Positions 1 to 8,200 of a stretch of DNA of 64,000 nucleotides are shown piece by piece. The DNA comes from an uncultured Bacilli bacterium. GTDB lineage: Bacteria; Bacillota_I; Bacilli_A; RF39; UBA660. Every line of letters begins with the position of its first letter. The first letter of the stretch is position 1. The stretch is taken from contig CANQRL010000002.1 in NCBI GenBank assembly GCA_947626275.1, positions 85,280-149,279 of the forward strand. Direction: 5' to 3'. The notes beneath the pieces were generated by a model. The model had not been told where the DNA came from and did not search any database. It saw only the letters and a list, made by a program, of their open reading frames with translations. The position numbers were made by a program, and so were the translations under genes.

Positions 1-92
1 TGTCTTGTTCCTGGGTGTCCAATTTTTACTGATCCACCATCACGAACATTTAATACCTTTTTTGTTCCTTTGTGTGTTTTTAATTTTGGCAT
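1..92 (-). CDS. rpmI: 50S ribosomal protein L35, partial (3' end outside the window)
   Basis: The first 30 codons are visible, reading MPKLKTHKGTKK and then a Gly/Ser-rich basic stretch, which is the N-terminus of bacterial ribosomal protein L35, a small basic protein of the large subunit. The ATG is at 90-92 and is preceded by AGGAGG-like bases in the 10-base gap after infC. The order infC-rpmI, normally followed by rplT, is the conserved translation-factor operon. The rest of the gene and rplT lie beyond position 1. Confidence 0.9.
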   Translation of the reverse strand, partial: MPKLKTHKGTKKVLNVRDGGSVKIGHPGTR

Positions 93-102
93 AATATTCC
101 TC

Positions 103-633
103 CTATTTTTCTTTTTTTGGCATAAGTATCATTGTCATATTACGTCCATCAAGAAGTGGTTTTTGCTCAATTTCAGCGACACTTTCAAGAGCCGTCGCAA
201 AACGCAATAGAACATCACGTCCTAATTCTGTATGAGCCATTTCACGTCCTTTAAAACGGATAGAAGCTTTTACACGGTGACCTTTTTCTAAATATTTAAC
301 AGCTTGGTTTACTCTCGTATTGAAATCATGAACATCGATGGCTACTGAAAGCCGATATTCCTTCATTTCTAAATTGGTTTCTCTTTGCTTTTTCAAATTC
401 TCTTTTTGTTTTTTCTTATTTTCATATTTAAACTTATTGTAATCCATAATTTTACATACCGGTGGATTACCATTTTGATTAATTAAGACAAGATCAAACC
501 CTGCATAGGTTGAGAGCGTAAGCGCATCCTTAATATTCTTAATTCCTAACTGTTCACCGTTTGGTCCAATAACCATGACTTCTTTTGCACGTATTTGTTC
601 ATTAATGAACAAATCTCTTTCTTTGTTTGCTAT
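103..633 (-). CDS. infC: Translation initiation factor IF-3, probable AUA start
   Basis: IF-3 binds the 30S subunit, keeps subunits apart and proofreads the start codon. The N-terminal domain begins near RDLFINEQIRAKEV and the C-terminal domain ends in LLDGRNMTMILMPKKEK, a typical full-length IF-3. Start choice: the farthest upstream start codon is a GTG at 640-642, but its first base lies in the AGGAGG at 642-647, so it cannot be used. An ATA codon at 631-633 sits 8 bases after that AGGAGG and gives the usual IF-3 N-terminus. Rare AUU/AUC/AUA starts are a known hallmark of infC, because IF-3 rejects them and so controls its own synthesis. The gene is preceded by an attenuator leader (634-800) and followed by rpmI. 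Confidence 0.95.
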   Translation of the reverse strand: MANKERDLFINEQIRAKEVMVIGPNGEQLGIKNIKDALTLSTYAGFDLVLINQNGNPPVCKIMDYNKFKYENKKKQKENLKKQRETNLEMKEYRLSVAIDVHDFNTRVNQAVKYLEKGHRVKASIRFKGREMAHTELGRDVLLRFATALESVAEIEQKPLLDGRNMTMILMPKKEK

Positions 634-800
634 AACAAACACCTCCTATTTTCATAAATGAAATGGTATCTTATACCATGAAAAAAGTGCATACAGGGTA
701 TCCACTTTTCAAGCACATATGATATTTCAATCTTGGCCTTTACCTACTGCTTAAGCAATCAGGTGGATGTGGATACATCGCTTTCCTTTTTTTCATTACA
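634..800 (-). promoter_or_regulatory. infC leader, L20-leader-like attenuator
   Basis: The untranslated leader of about 165 bases lies between the predicted transcription start near 800 and the infC ribosome site. It ends in an intrinsic terminator (681-709). After it comes a second perfect 7-bp hairpin (ATGGTAT/ATACCAT, 663-679) just before the Shine-Dalgarno. Known context: in Bacilli the infC-rpmI-rplT operon is controlled by L20 through such a leader. Assignment is by position and terminator; I did not fold the L20-binding site in detail. Confidence 0.7.
681..709 (-). terminator. Attenuator terminator in the infC leader
   Basis: On the minus strand AAAAGTG pairs with CACTTTT and ATAC with GTAT around a 3-base loop, followed by TTTTTT. 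It lies between the promoter and infC, so it is an attenuator and not an end-of-gene terminator. Confidence 0.75.
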
Positions 801-806
801 CGAAAG

Positions 807-835
807 ATTATACATAAATATTCTATGTTTGTCAA
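807..835 (-). promoter_or_regulatory. Consensus sigma-A promoter of infC-rpmI
   Basis: Minus-strand TTGACA (830-835), a 17-base spacer and TATAAT (807-812): a perfect housekeeping promoter. It lies just beside the stop codon of the upstream gene (839). Confidence 0.85.
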
Positions 836-838
836 GCA

Positions 839-1696
839 TTAATTATTCCCTTCGGTATTTTCTAGATGATTATGTCCACATTTTGGGCAAAATTTACCGA
901 TAACCTTCTCACCACAAATGGGACAGAAAAGATACCGATAAGTGGTTTGATACCGAGTTGCGACAACTGGAGCATTATAAGCATTTTCCGCTATGTCATA
1001 GTGAACACTAGCTAATTGACGTACTTTTTTTGGTACCTCATTAAATAAGAAACATACAAAAATCACAAATAAAATTGTAAATGGACTGGCCATTGTCGCA
1101 CCATATACTAAATAGTCATAGATTCCATGAAAAAGAATGGGATAAAAAAGACTTTTCCATTTGTGTTTTTTGGATAATTCTTTATTTTTATGTTTATCTG
1201 CTGTCTTAGCCATTCCTAAGTGATATCCCATGATGACACCAAAACAGGCATGTCCTGGAACTGCTGTAATCGCTCTTACAACTGCGGTAGAGAGACCACC
1301 CGTTAAGACATAAATGATGTTTTCAATACAAGCAAATCCTAGGGCTACAAAAGTGGAATAAACAATCGCATCATACGCATGATTAAATTCTTTATTATGG
1401 TAACCAATGACATAGACAAAAAACCATTTCGAAAATTCCTCGATAAGGGCAACTCCAATAAAAACATAAGGAATGAGTGTAAAAATATTTAGATTCTCGG
1501 CATTATCCGTTGAGAAGAAAGGAATCGTTTGATCCATGACGTAAGAAACACCAAGCGTAATAGCCGTTGACCCTATTCCCATCAAAAACAAACTGATTAG
1601 TAACCCCTTTGGTTCTTTTTCAAAATCATTATTATAAATGTATTGTCCTAATAGAAAGACAGGTAAAATCGATAAAAAAATTAAAATTGGTCCCAC
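839..1696 (-). CDS. PrsW-family intramembrane protease with C-terminal zinc ribbon
   Basis: A polytopic membrane protein of 285 residues. The PrsW-type motifs occur in order inside membrane helices: an EEFSKW motif near residue 85, a YDAIVYS...CIEN stretch near 108-126, PGHACFGVIMGY near 147, and LFHGIYDY near 188. PrsW proteases cut anti-sigma factors or other membrane proteins within the bilayer. A C-terminal CPICG...CPKCG pair forms a likely zinc ribbon, which is not part of the core protease. The start is GTG at 1694-1696 with a weak GGTAGGG ribosome site. A promoter with an extended -10 (TGTTATAAT) inside a perfect 15-base palindrome (1715-1729) lies upstream. The substrate is unknown. 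Confidence 0.85.
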   Translation of the reverse strand: MGPILIFLSILPVFLLGQYIYNNDFEKEPKGLLISLFLMGIGSTAITLGVSYVMDQTIPFFSTDNAENLNIFTLIPYVFIGVALIEEFSKWFFVYVIGYHNKEFNHAYDAIVYSTFVALGFACIENIIYVLTGGLSTAVVRAITAVPGHACFGVIMGYHLGMAKTADKHKNKELSKKHKWKSLFYPILFHGIYDYLVYGATMASPFTILFVIFVCFLFNEVPKKVRQLASVHYDIAENAYNAPVVATRYQTTYRYLFCPICGEKVIGKFCPKCGHNHLENTEGNN

Positions 1697-1714
1697 GATA
1701 TCCCTACCTTTCCA

Positions 1715-1729
1715 ATGTTATTATAACAT
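1715..1729. promoter_or_regulatory. Palindrome over the -10 of the PrsW-type gene
   Basis: ATGTTAT-T-ATAACAT is a perfect 7-bp dyad. The minus-strand extended -10 TGTTATAAT lies within it, so a protein bound here would block this promoter. It may also be a chance product of the -10 sequence. Confidence 0.35.
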
Positions 1730-1740
1730 AGTTTTTCGTA

Positions 1741-1770
1741 AAAAAAATACTTCATCAAGAAGTATTTTTT
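1741..1770 (-). terminator. Terminator of gapA
   Basis: AAATACTTC/GAAGTATTT hairpin with a 5-base loop (1745-1767), followed on the minus strand by a run of T. It is directly after the gapA stop. Confidence 0.85.
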
Positions 1771-1774
1771 TAGT

Positions 1775-2779
1775 TTACATTTGTCCTAGATATTTAGCGG
1801 TACGAACCATTTGTGCACTATAACCCATTTCGTTATCATACCAAGCAACAACTTTTACCATTTGTTTGCCATCTACTTCCAAAACTTTGGTAAGTTGGCC
1901 ATCAACAAGTCCACCTAAATGAGAACCGATGATATCACTAGAAACAATTGGGTCCATTGTAAATCCTATCGTCTCATTAGCATTGGCCTTAAATAGATTG
2001 TTTAGTTCTTCTTCAGAAGTATTTCTAGCAAGTTCTAAGGTTAAGTCAACAACAGAACCAGTCGTAGTAGGAACACGAAGCGCTCCACCATCCATTTTTC
2101 CCTTAACAGATGGAATAACTAATCCAAGAGCACTTGCAGCTCCTGTTGAAGATGGCACAATGTTTGCTGCACAAGCTCTACCACGACGAGCATTGATTCC
2201 TTTTTTATGAGCAATATCTAGAGTAGCTTGATCATTGGTATAAGCATGAACAGTGGTCATATATCCTTTTACAATACCAATATTTTTCTCAATAATATTG
2301 ACAACAGGCGCTAAACAGTTCGTCGTACAACTTGCCGCACTAATAACCGTCTCACTACCATCTAATGTATCATGGTTAACATTGTAAACGATAGTCTTTA
2401 AATCTCCTTTAGCAGGAGCAGAAATAATAACCTTTTTAGCTCCAGCACGAATATGAGCAGATGCCTTCTCTAAATCGGTAAATCTACCAGTACATTCAAA
2501 CACTTCGTCAATACCAAGTTCTCCCCATGGAAGATTAGCGGGATCTGTTTCTGCATAAACACGAATATGTCTTCCCCCTACAATAATAGAATTTTCATCA
2601 TGAGAAATTTCATCTACACGATAACAACGATGAGAAGTATCATATTTCAATAGATATGCTAACTGTTCTGCATCCGTTAAATCATTGATAGCGACTACTT
2701 CAAATGCAGGATCTTCTTCCATAATTCTAAATACAAGTCTTCCTATTCTTCCGAATCCGTTAATTGCTACTTTTATCAT
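1775..2779 (-). CDS. gapA: Glyceraldehyde-3-phosphate dehydrogenase
   Basis: Glycolytic enzyme oxidising glyceraldehyde-3-phosphate to 1,3-bisphosphoglycerate. The NAD-binding start is IKVAINGFGRIGRL; the catalytic cysteine is in SAASCTTNCLAP; VVAWYDNEMGYS is the family C-terminal signature. I place the start at ATG 2777-2779 (AGAGGG upstream); the longer frame from TTG at 2809 adds ten residues that the family lacks. It is 334 residues, the usual length. It follows the nucleoside kinase by 14 bases and ends at a strong terminator, so the two may be cotranscribed. Confidence 0.97.
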   Translation of the reverse strand: MIKVAINGFGRIGRLVFRIMEEDPAFEVVAINDLTDAEQLAYLLKYDTSHRCYRVDEISHDENSIIVGGRHIRVYAETDPANLPWGELGIDEVFECTGRFTDLEKASAHIRAGAKKVIISAPAKGDLKTIVYNVNHDTLDGSETVISAASCTTNCLAPVVNIIEKNIGIVKGYMTTVHAYTNDQATLDIAHKKGINARRGRACAANIVPSSTGAASALGLVIPSVKGKMDGGALRVPTTTGSVVDLTLELARNTSEEELNNLFKANANETIGFTMDPIVSSDIIGSHLGGLVDGQLTKVLEVDGKQMVKVVAWYDNEMGYSAQMVRTAKYLGQM

Positions 2780-2793
2780 TTTCTTCCCTCTTT

Positions 2794-4458
2794 CTAATTT
2801 TTGAAGCAACTTCCCCCAATAAATTCTCTTAATACGGAATCCATAGGCACATCATCACTTGGAATAGGCAAGAAATTTCGTAAGAAATTAATTAGCCTCA
2901 ATGCCTCTGGATACTCTTTATCACTTTCGTCCACACAGAAGAGAAGCGGTTCTACATAAGTCTTTAAAACTCCCACCTCATAAATGAGTGACGAATTGAT
3001 AACAGAATCAACCTCATCCTGAAAAGGATAAATATTTTTTCGTTCTCCCATTTCTACCGACTTCCACATATGTAAAGTCTGAGAAGCCGTATAACCACGG
3101 GTCTTACTATCACGAACAATCCTTCTTAACTTTCGCAAATCACTCGTATGCACATGGCTGTGATTATCAATATTGATTTGTGTCAATGGACTAATATAAA
3201 TTTTATATTTATTTTTTCGATCGACAGACATCGTCAAGATATCATTTAAGGCATGGATTCCCTCAATGATAATCATATCGTTAGGTCCCAACTTTTCGTA
3301 ATGACCGCGATATTCTCTTTTCCCAGTCACAAAGTTATAGAAAGGAATTTCTACTTTCTTTCCTTCTAAAAGTTGTGATAAGTGTTTATTGAATAGATTT
3401 AAATCTACTGTATAAAGAGATTCAAAATCATATTCTCCCTTTTCATTTTTAGGAGTATCTTCTTTATTAACAAAGTAGTCATCTGTCGAAAGTTGAATGA
3501 TGTTTATTCCTCTACTACGCAAACAAGTGACTAATTTCTTTGCTGTCGTTGTCTTTCCACTACTAGAAGGACCTGCTAGCAGAATTAACTTCACGTCCTT
3601 CTTTTCAGCAATGACATCTGATATACGTACTAATTGTGTGTTGTAATTTGTTTCGGCTAAGCGAATTAAATCATCGATTTGAGCATTCGATACCACCTGA
3701 TTTAAATCCGATGCGTTGTTGATTCCGAGGCGCATACATAACTCATTATACCGTTGGAATTCTTCAAACACTTTCTCATGATGAACATAATCCAAAGTAC
3801 ATTCTGGATTTAGCGTACTAGGAAGGGATAATACAAATCCCCTAGTATCGATTCTCGTTAATCTAAATTCATTGATTTGCCTTGTACTAAAAGCTAATTT
3901 CGTATAGAAATAATCATACATATCATCTAAGCGATAGAGGTTAACAAACGTATTAGAAATATATTTCAAAACATTTACTTTATCCATTCTCTTTTTCTTT
4001 TTGAAATATTGAATGGCATCGACCCGAGAGACATTCATCTTTTTGAAAACGTAATCATCTGTATAAATCTTATGCATCTCATCTTCAATGGCAGAAACAA
4101 TCTCATCGGTCATCTCCATCCCTTCGATTCTACAAAAGACACCTAAATCGATAGAATGGTCAATTAAAACCTCTTTTTCTTCGCCATATAAATGTCTTAC
4201 CGCTACTAACATCATAAATATCGCGCTAGCGGCATAAACACTATGACCCAATGTACTACTTCTATCATAGAATTCAACATTACATTTTTTTGTAATCACA
4301 TCGGAGAGTTCCGTAATATCATTATCGACTTTTGCTACTAGAATATCATAGTCATAATACTGTCTAAAACTCTTACTGATTTGTTTTAAAGTGGTACCAA
4401 CAGGAAACTCTTTTACTTCTAGCTGGTTATAGGTCACCTCAACTGTCTTCTCACTCAT
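2794..4458 (-). CDS. Nucleoside (uridine-type) kinase with N-terminal TGS-like domain
   Basis: 554 residues. The N-terminal part (about 1-65) resembles the TGS domain of threonyl-tRNA synthetase; a middle helical region follows. The C-terminal half is a phosphoribulokinase/uridine kinase fold with the P-loop GPSSSGKTTTAKKL and a downstream IIIEGIHALND acidic motif. Such fused kinases are common in Bacillota, annotated as uridine or nucleoside kinases, and presumably phosphorylate a nucleoside with ATP or GTP in salvage. The exact substrate cannot be read from the sequence. It has its own promoter (4484-4512), divergent from clpP, and lies upstream of gapA. Confidence 0.85.
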   Translation of the reverse strand: MSEKTVEVTYNQLEVKEFPVGTTLKQISKSFRQYYDYDILVAKVDNDITELSDVITKKCNVEFYDRSSTLGHSVYAASAIFMMLVAVRHLYGEEKEVLIDHSIDLGVFCRIEGMEMTDEIVSAIEDEMHKIYTDDYVFKKMNVSRVDAIQYFKKKKRMDKVNVLKYISNTFVNLYRLDDMYDYFYTKLAFSTRQINEFRLTRIDTRGFVLSLPSTLNPECTLDYVHHEKVFEEFQRYNELCMRLGINNASDLNQVVSNAQIDDLIRLAETNYNTQLVRISDVIAEKKDVKLILLAGPSSSGKTTTAKKLVTCLRSRGINIIQLSTDDYFVNKEDTPKNEKGEYDFESLYTVDLNLFNKHLSQLLEGKKVEIPFYNFVTGKREYRGHYEKLGPNDMIIIEGIHALNDILTMSVDRKNKYKIYISPLTQINIDNHSHVHTSDLRKLRRIVRDSKTRGYTASQTLHMWKSVEMGERKNIYPFQDEVDSVINSSLIYEVGVLKTYVEPLLFCVDESDKEYPEALRLINFLRNFLPIPSDDVPMDSVLREFIGGSCFKN

Positions 4459-4483
4459 ACAATCCCTCTATTCTCTATAGACT

Positions 4484-4512
4484 ATTTTATCAAAAAAATA
4501 TACCTTTGTCAT
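4484..4512 (-). promoter_or_regulatory. Promoter of the nucleoside kinase gene
   Basis: Minus-strand ATGACA (4507-4512), 17-base spacer, TAAAAT (4484-4489), 26 bases before the start codon. It is divergent to the clpP promoter. Confidence 0.65.
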
Positions 4513-4518
4513 TAATTT

Positions 4519-4549
4519 TTGAATATTTTCCCCTATTTCATCCTATGAT
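4519..4549 (+). promoter_or_regulatory. Putative clpP promoter
   Basis: TTGAAT (4519-4524) and TATGAT (4544-4549) with a longish 19-base spacer. The start point would fall at about 4556, right at the AGGAG ribosome site, leaving a very short leader. No CtsR-type heptad repeat was recognised. Confidence 0.45.
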
Positions 4550-4569
4550 AATATTAGGAGATGATATGC

Positions 4570-5142
4570 TTGTTAATTCCTACTGTTATCGAAAAAAAAC
4601 ATGGCAGTGAGAGAGTCTATGATTTATACTCCAGGTTACTAGAAGACCGGATTATTCTTCTAACCGGAGAAATTGATGAAAATCTAGCCAATATCATCGT
4701 GAGTGAATTGCTCTATTTAGATTCTATTAATCACCAAGATATATCTCTTTATATCAATTCTCCAGGTGGAAGTGTGACAGCTGGAATGGCTATCTATGAT
4801 ACCATCCACTTTATCAAAAGCGACGTATCGACCATTTGTCTTGGAATGGCAGCATCCATGGGTGCTTTCCTCCTTTCAAGTGGAGCAAAGGGAAAGAGAT
4901 TTTGCCTTCCCAATAGTGAAGTCATGATTCATCAGCCCTTAGGAGGAGCACAGGGACAAGCAACCGAAATTAAAATTGCCGCTGAGCATATCTTAAAAAT
5001 CAAACAAAAGTTAAATGACATTTTAGCTCGTAATACGGGCAAAGAAAAAGGTATCATTGAAAATGATACCGAACGAGATTTTTTCATGGATGCGAATGAA
5101 GCATTAGAATATGGAATTATTGACAAGATTCTAGTTTCCTAG
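4570..5142 (+). CDS. clpP: ATP-dependent Clp protease proteolytic subunit
   Basis: Serine protease that forms the two-ring chamber of ClpXP/ClpCP. The catalytic Ser is in GMAASMG, His in MIHQPLGG, and Asp in the conserved segment near RDFFM; the SPGGSVTAG oxyanion loop is present. Start choice: an ATG at 4561 abuts AGGAG (4556-4560) with no spacer. The in-frame TTG at 4570 is 9 bases after AGGAG and gives [24 protein letters not shown], matching the mature family start, so I use TTG (190 residues). It stands alone on the plus strand between minus-strand genes. Confidence 0.95.
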   Translation: MLIPTVIEKKHGSERVYDLYSRLLEDRIILLTGEIDENLANIIVSELLYLDSINHQDISLYINSPGGSVTAGMAIYDTIHFIKSDVSTICLGMAASMGAFLLSSGAKGKRFCLPNSEVMIHQPLGGAQGQATEIKIAAEHILKIKQKLNDILARNTGKEKGIIENDTERDFFMDANEALEYGIIDKILVS

Positions 5143-5149
5143 AGTCTTT

Positions 5150-5449
5150 TTAAATGTATTTTGCTCTACTCATGTCAATGAGTTGCATGAGATTACTATC
5201 TTCTTTCTCCTTCCAACTTTTTACTGTTTGACTAGCTTCCGCTTGATCTGCCTCATCAAATAAATCCTCGGAACTAGAAAGAATTGATACCGAACGATTA
5301 TTGACAATCGAAACGGCGTTAGAAAACTCCAACTTTTGTTCTAACGATTTTAAATACTCACTAATATTGTCTAATTGCTCTTGCAATCTCCTATTTTGTT
5401 CAATAATTCGTCTATTTTGATCTAATACTTCAGAAATGCTTTTTTCCAT
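5150..5449 (-). CDS. Small coiled-coil protein, unknown function
   Basis: 99 residues, no recognised family. Residues 5-45 form a heptad-rich coiled coil (repeated IxxQNRRLxEQL-like segments); a charged Ser/Glu-rich tail follows. No signal peptide or membrane helix, so it is cytosolic. A strong GAAGGAGG ribosome site and a TATAAT -10 (5469-5474) precede it, which supports expression. It converges on clpP with only seven bases between the stops and shows no separate terminator. Confidence 0.6.
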   Translation of the reverse strand: MEKSISEVLDQNRRIIEQNRRLQEQLDNISEYLKSLEQKLEFSNAVSIVNNRSVSILSSSEDLFDEADQAEASQTVKSWKEKEDSNLMQLIDMSRAKYI

Positions 5450-5491
5450 AGCGCCTCCTTCTACCTAAATTATAGCAATTCTCTTCCAAAA

Positions 5492-5525
5492 GAAAAGAAA
5501 AAAAGTGAAGAATTTTCTTCACTTT
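5492..5525 (-). terminator. Terminator of greA
   Basis: AAAGTGAAGAA/TTCTTCACTTT hairpin (5502-5525), followed on the minus strand by TTTTTTTTCTTT. It overlaps the greA stop codon. Confidence 0.85.
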
Positions 5526-5994
5526 ACGCAATTTGTACAATTTTAACTTCGTACTTACCATTTGGACTATCAACTGATACAACAGCCCCTACTCCTAATC
5601 CCATAATGGCTTTCGCAATAGGAGATTCATTGGAAATTTTATTCGCAAATGGATCAGCTTCCTTACTACCAACGATTGAGTACTCTTCTTGTTCTTTATC
5701 ATCTACATACTCAATAGTTACTCTAGTACCAATTGAGACAACATCTTTATTTACATCCTTAATAACAACCGCTTTTTCAATCATATGCTCTAGCTCTTGA
5801 ATTCTAGCTTCCACTTGTGCCTGATCGTTACGAGCGGCATCATATTCTGCATTCTCACTTAAGTCACCTAATGCTCTAGCGTCTTTTAAAGCCTGGATAA
5901 TTTCAGGTCTTCTCTCGAGTTTTAGAACATCTAGTTCTTTTTTTATTTCTTCTAACCCTTCTTCCGTTAGATAAATTTCTTTTGCACTTGACAT
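5524..5994 (-). CDS. greA: Transcript cleavage factor GreA
   Basis: GreA enters the RNA polymerase secondary channel and triggers cleavage of backtracked RNA. The N-terminal coiled coil starts at YLTEEGLEEIKKEL; the DARALGDLSENAEYDAA tip motif with acidic residues is present; the C-terminal FKBP-like domain contains the conserved SPIAKAIMG-type segment. The start is ATG 5992-5994 with AAAGGTGG upstream (157 residues); the longer frame to 6036 adds a non-homologous extension. Its position after trhP1-trhP2 matches the Bacillus yrrN-yrrO-udk-greA arrangement. Confidence 0.96.
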   Translation of the reverse strand: MSSAKEIYLTEEGLEEIKKELDVLKLERRPEIIQALKDARALGDLSENAEYDAARNDQAQVEARIQELEHMIEKAVVIKDVNKDVVSIGTRVTIEYVDDKEQEEYSIVGSKEADPFANKISNESPIAKAIMGLGVGAVVSVDSPNGKYEVKIVQIA

Positions 5995-6061
5995 AAAATC
6001 CACCTTTAACTTTCTTTTTAACATTAAGTCTACCAAATAATACTACTTTTTTCCTTATTTG

Positions 6062-7267
6062 TCAACTTATTTTAGAAACCCTTATCATATCATAAGGTTC
6101 TAGCTTTTCAGCGACTGGAATTCTTACTAATTGTCTTGGATGTCTCACAATTTCGATAAGATTTCCCTCTTCATCATAAATATCCGATACTTGATAAGGA
6201 ATCACTTCATGATGGGGTCCAAATATCTCTATTTTATCCCCTTTTTTAAAGTAATTTCGTTGCTCTATTAAAGCCTCTTTCTTATCGTCATCGTAGGAAA
6301 GAACAATTCCCAAAAAATCTTGATTAGAAACTTCTTCTCTTCCATTATAATAGCTACAATCTTCTCCATAAGAACCGTGGAAAAACTGTGGTACAGAATC
6401 TCTATTCGCAACAGCACGTAATACTTTCTCTAACGATTCATCATAAACATAATTTTCCTTGTTAAGGAAATAATCATCCATCACTTTTCGATAAATCGAT
6501 ACCACCGTCGCAATATAATAGACTGATCTCATTCTTCCCTCTATTTTAAAGGAAGAAATTCCCATTTCTATCATTTCTGGAATATATTTGAGAAGAGACA
6601 AGTCCTTACTACACAAAGTAAAGTCTCTTTCTCCTTCGATAATATTCTTCTGTTCGTCTAATAATTTAAAATCCCAACGGCAAATTTGACTACATCCGCC
6701 TCGGTTAGCATCTCTATCTGTTAAGAAATTCGATAAGACACATCTACCACTATATCCAGCACACATCGCTCCATGAATAAACGTCTCTATTTCAACCGGA
6801 ACTTTTTGAATAATCTCTTCAATTTCCTCTTTTGTACATTCCCTACCTAGAACAATTCGACTAACTCCCTCTTTTTGAAAAAAGGAAGCTGATTCATAAT
6901 TAACTGTCGACTGTTGCGTAGACAGGTGAATCTCTAAATGGGTATGTTTTTTTGCCATTTCAATTACATAAGGATCACTTACAATAATGGCATCTATCCC
7001 CGTTTCTTCAATCTGTTTAAGGTAGGATACTAACGATTCTGCTTCTTTATTATGAAGAACAATATTGACAGTTACATAAACTTTTTTCCCCAGCTTATGG
7101 GCGAATATTGTTGCTTCTTTCATCTCTTCTAGTGTAAAATTAATAGCATTTGCCCGAAGACCAAAAGAAGGCCCTCCAAAATAGACAGCATCTGCTCCGT
7201 AAAGAAGCGCTACCTTTAATCTTTCTAAATCTCCTGCTGGCGCTAACAACTCTGGCTTACTTCTCAT
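6062..7267 (-). CDS. trhP2: U32-family tRNA hydroxylation protein TrhP2 (YrrO type)
   Basis: A U32 'peptidase' family protein of 401 residues. It opens with KPELLAPAGDLERLKVALLYGADAVYFGG and carries the conserved Cys set in FIHGAMCAGYSGRC...NRGGCSQICRW, which is thought to bind an iron-sulfur cluster. In Bacillus subtilis the TrhP1/TrhP2 (YrrN/YrrO) pair makes 5-hydroxyuridine at tRNA position 34 from prephenate-derived chemistry; it is not a true protease there. It overlaps the upstream trhP1 by 11 bases, consistent with coupled translation, and precedes greA. TrhP assignment rests on family plus neighbourhood. Confidence 0.88.
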   Translation of the reverse strand: MRSKPELLAPAGDLERLKVALLYGADAVYFGGPSFGLRANAINFTLEEMKEATIFAHKLGKKVYVTVNIVLHNKEAESLVSYLKQIEETGIDAIIVSDPYVIEMAKKHTHLEIHLSTQQSTVNYESASFFQKEGVSRIVLGRECTKEEIEEIIQKVPVEIETFIHGAMCAGYSGRCVLSNFLTDRDANRGGCSQICRWDFKLLDEQKNIIEGERDFTLCSKDLSLLKYIPEMIEMGISSFKIEGRMRSVYYIATVVSIYRKVMDDYFLNKENYVYDESLEKVLRAVANRDSVPQFFHGSYGEDCSYYNGREEVSNQDFLGIVLSYDDDKKEALIEQRNYFKKGDKIEIFGPHHEVIPYQVSDIYDEEGNLIEIVRHPRQLVRIPVAEKLEPYDMIRVSKIS

Positions 7268-8132
7268 TTTTCTTCACCTGATAAACCGTTTCTTTATATA
7301 AAAATCCCAAACCGTTATTTGGAAATAATGTGTTTAGTTCTTCCTTTACTTCTTCTCGATTCGTATCTGTTACGATTGAGAATAATTCCAGTACTCTTTG
7401 AAACTTATCAATAGGAAGAAAAGCACCACTGATGAAAACGTACTCCATATTATGCTTTTGATATTCTAAATATTCCGTTATGGAATTTTGAATAAAAGAA
7501 GAATAGATCTCTGTCCCAATTTTTCTTTCTAAAATCGGATAGGTATTTTCTTCCTTCCACAGGTAAAACTCTTTAGAATTCGTTTTTAATTGAAAATGTT
7601 TTAAATAGTTTGAAATCGCCAATCTTTTTGATACATACATCGGTAGATATCCAAAAACTTGAACAATGCAAGGAACATGAATACTTTCCTGAATTTCTAA
7701 AATTTCCCGTTTGGTAATTTCATTCGATAGGAATACTCCTTGAATACCATGTTGTTCCCAATAGATAATGGTATGAGAATTAGTCGCTAAATGCTCCGCA
7801 CTCCAAATGAGTGGTAAGTCTAACGATAGTCTATGATGAATTTGTAAAACTGCTACATCATAATAAAAAATACCATCAACTTGATATTCCTGACACTTCT
7901 TTAAAAGGCGCTCTAAAGATTCTAAATCGCCATTATGCATATTCTTATTAAGAGAGATGAAAACTTCCTTTTTCTTTCCCTTTACTTTTTCTACCACTTC
8001 TTTTAATTCATCTTCCGAGATTTCTGTAAAATTAACCGAAAAATTGGTAATTCCAACTAGAATAGCATCTGCATATTCTAGGATATTTTCCAACTCCTCT
8101 TTATGAGGTGGCATCACTAATAGTTTAGTCAT
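7257..8132 (-). CDS. trhP1: U32-family tRNA hydroxylation protein TrhP1 (YrrN type)
   Basis: A shorter, more divergent U32-family protein (291 residues) directly upstream of trhP2. The TIM-barrel pattern of the family is recognisable (VDGIFYYDVAVLQI, LPLIWSAEHLATN, GIQGVFLSNEIT, VQVFGYLPMYVSKR), but it lacks the four-Cys cluster of TrhP2. This matches the known split between YrrN and YrrO. The start is ATG 8130-8132 after AAGGAGG; the longer frame to 8192 runs back through the terminator of the preceding gene and is rejected. Inference: partner subunit in tRNA U34 hydroxylation. Confidence 0.8.
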   Translation of the reverse strand: MTKLLVMPPHKEELENILEYADAILVGITNFSVNFTEISEDELKEVVEKVKGKKKEVFISLNKNMHNGDLESLERLLKKCQEYQVDGIFYYDVAVLQIHHRLSLDLPLIWSAEHLATNSHTIIYWEQHGIQGVFLSNEITKREILEIQESIHVPCIVQVFGYLPMYVSKRLAISNYLKHFQLKTNSKEFYLWKEENTYPILERKIGTEIYSSFIQNSITEYLEYQKHNMEYVFISGAFLPIDKFQRVLELFSIVTDTNREEVKEELNTLFPNNGLGFLYKETVYQVKKNEK

Positions 8133-8151
8133 AGAAACCTCCTTTAAAATG

Positions 8152-8178
8152 AAAAAAAGCGTCTTCTTTAGAAGACGC
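8152..8178 (-). terminator. Terminator of the lone VirB2-like gene
   Basis: GCGTCTTC/GAAGACGC perfect 8-bp hairpin with a 4-base loop (8159-8178), then TTTTTTT on the minus strand. It lies only about 20 bases before the trhP1 start. Confidence 0.88.
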
Positions 8179-8200
8179 CATAATCGTACCACAAACGATC

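Noticed and set aside
640..642. GTG as the infC start
   Set aside because: Its first base is part of the AGGAGG, so there is no spacing; the ATA at 631-633 is correctly spaced and matches the family start.
4561..4563. ATG as the clpP start
   Set aside because: It abuts AGGAG with no spacer and adds three residues; TTG at 4570 fits spacing and homology better.
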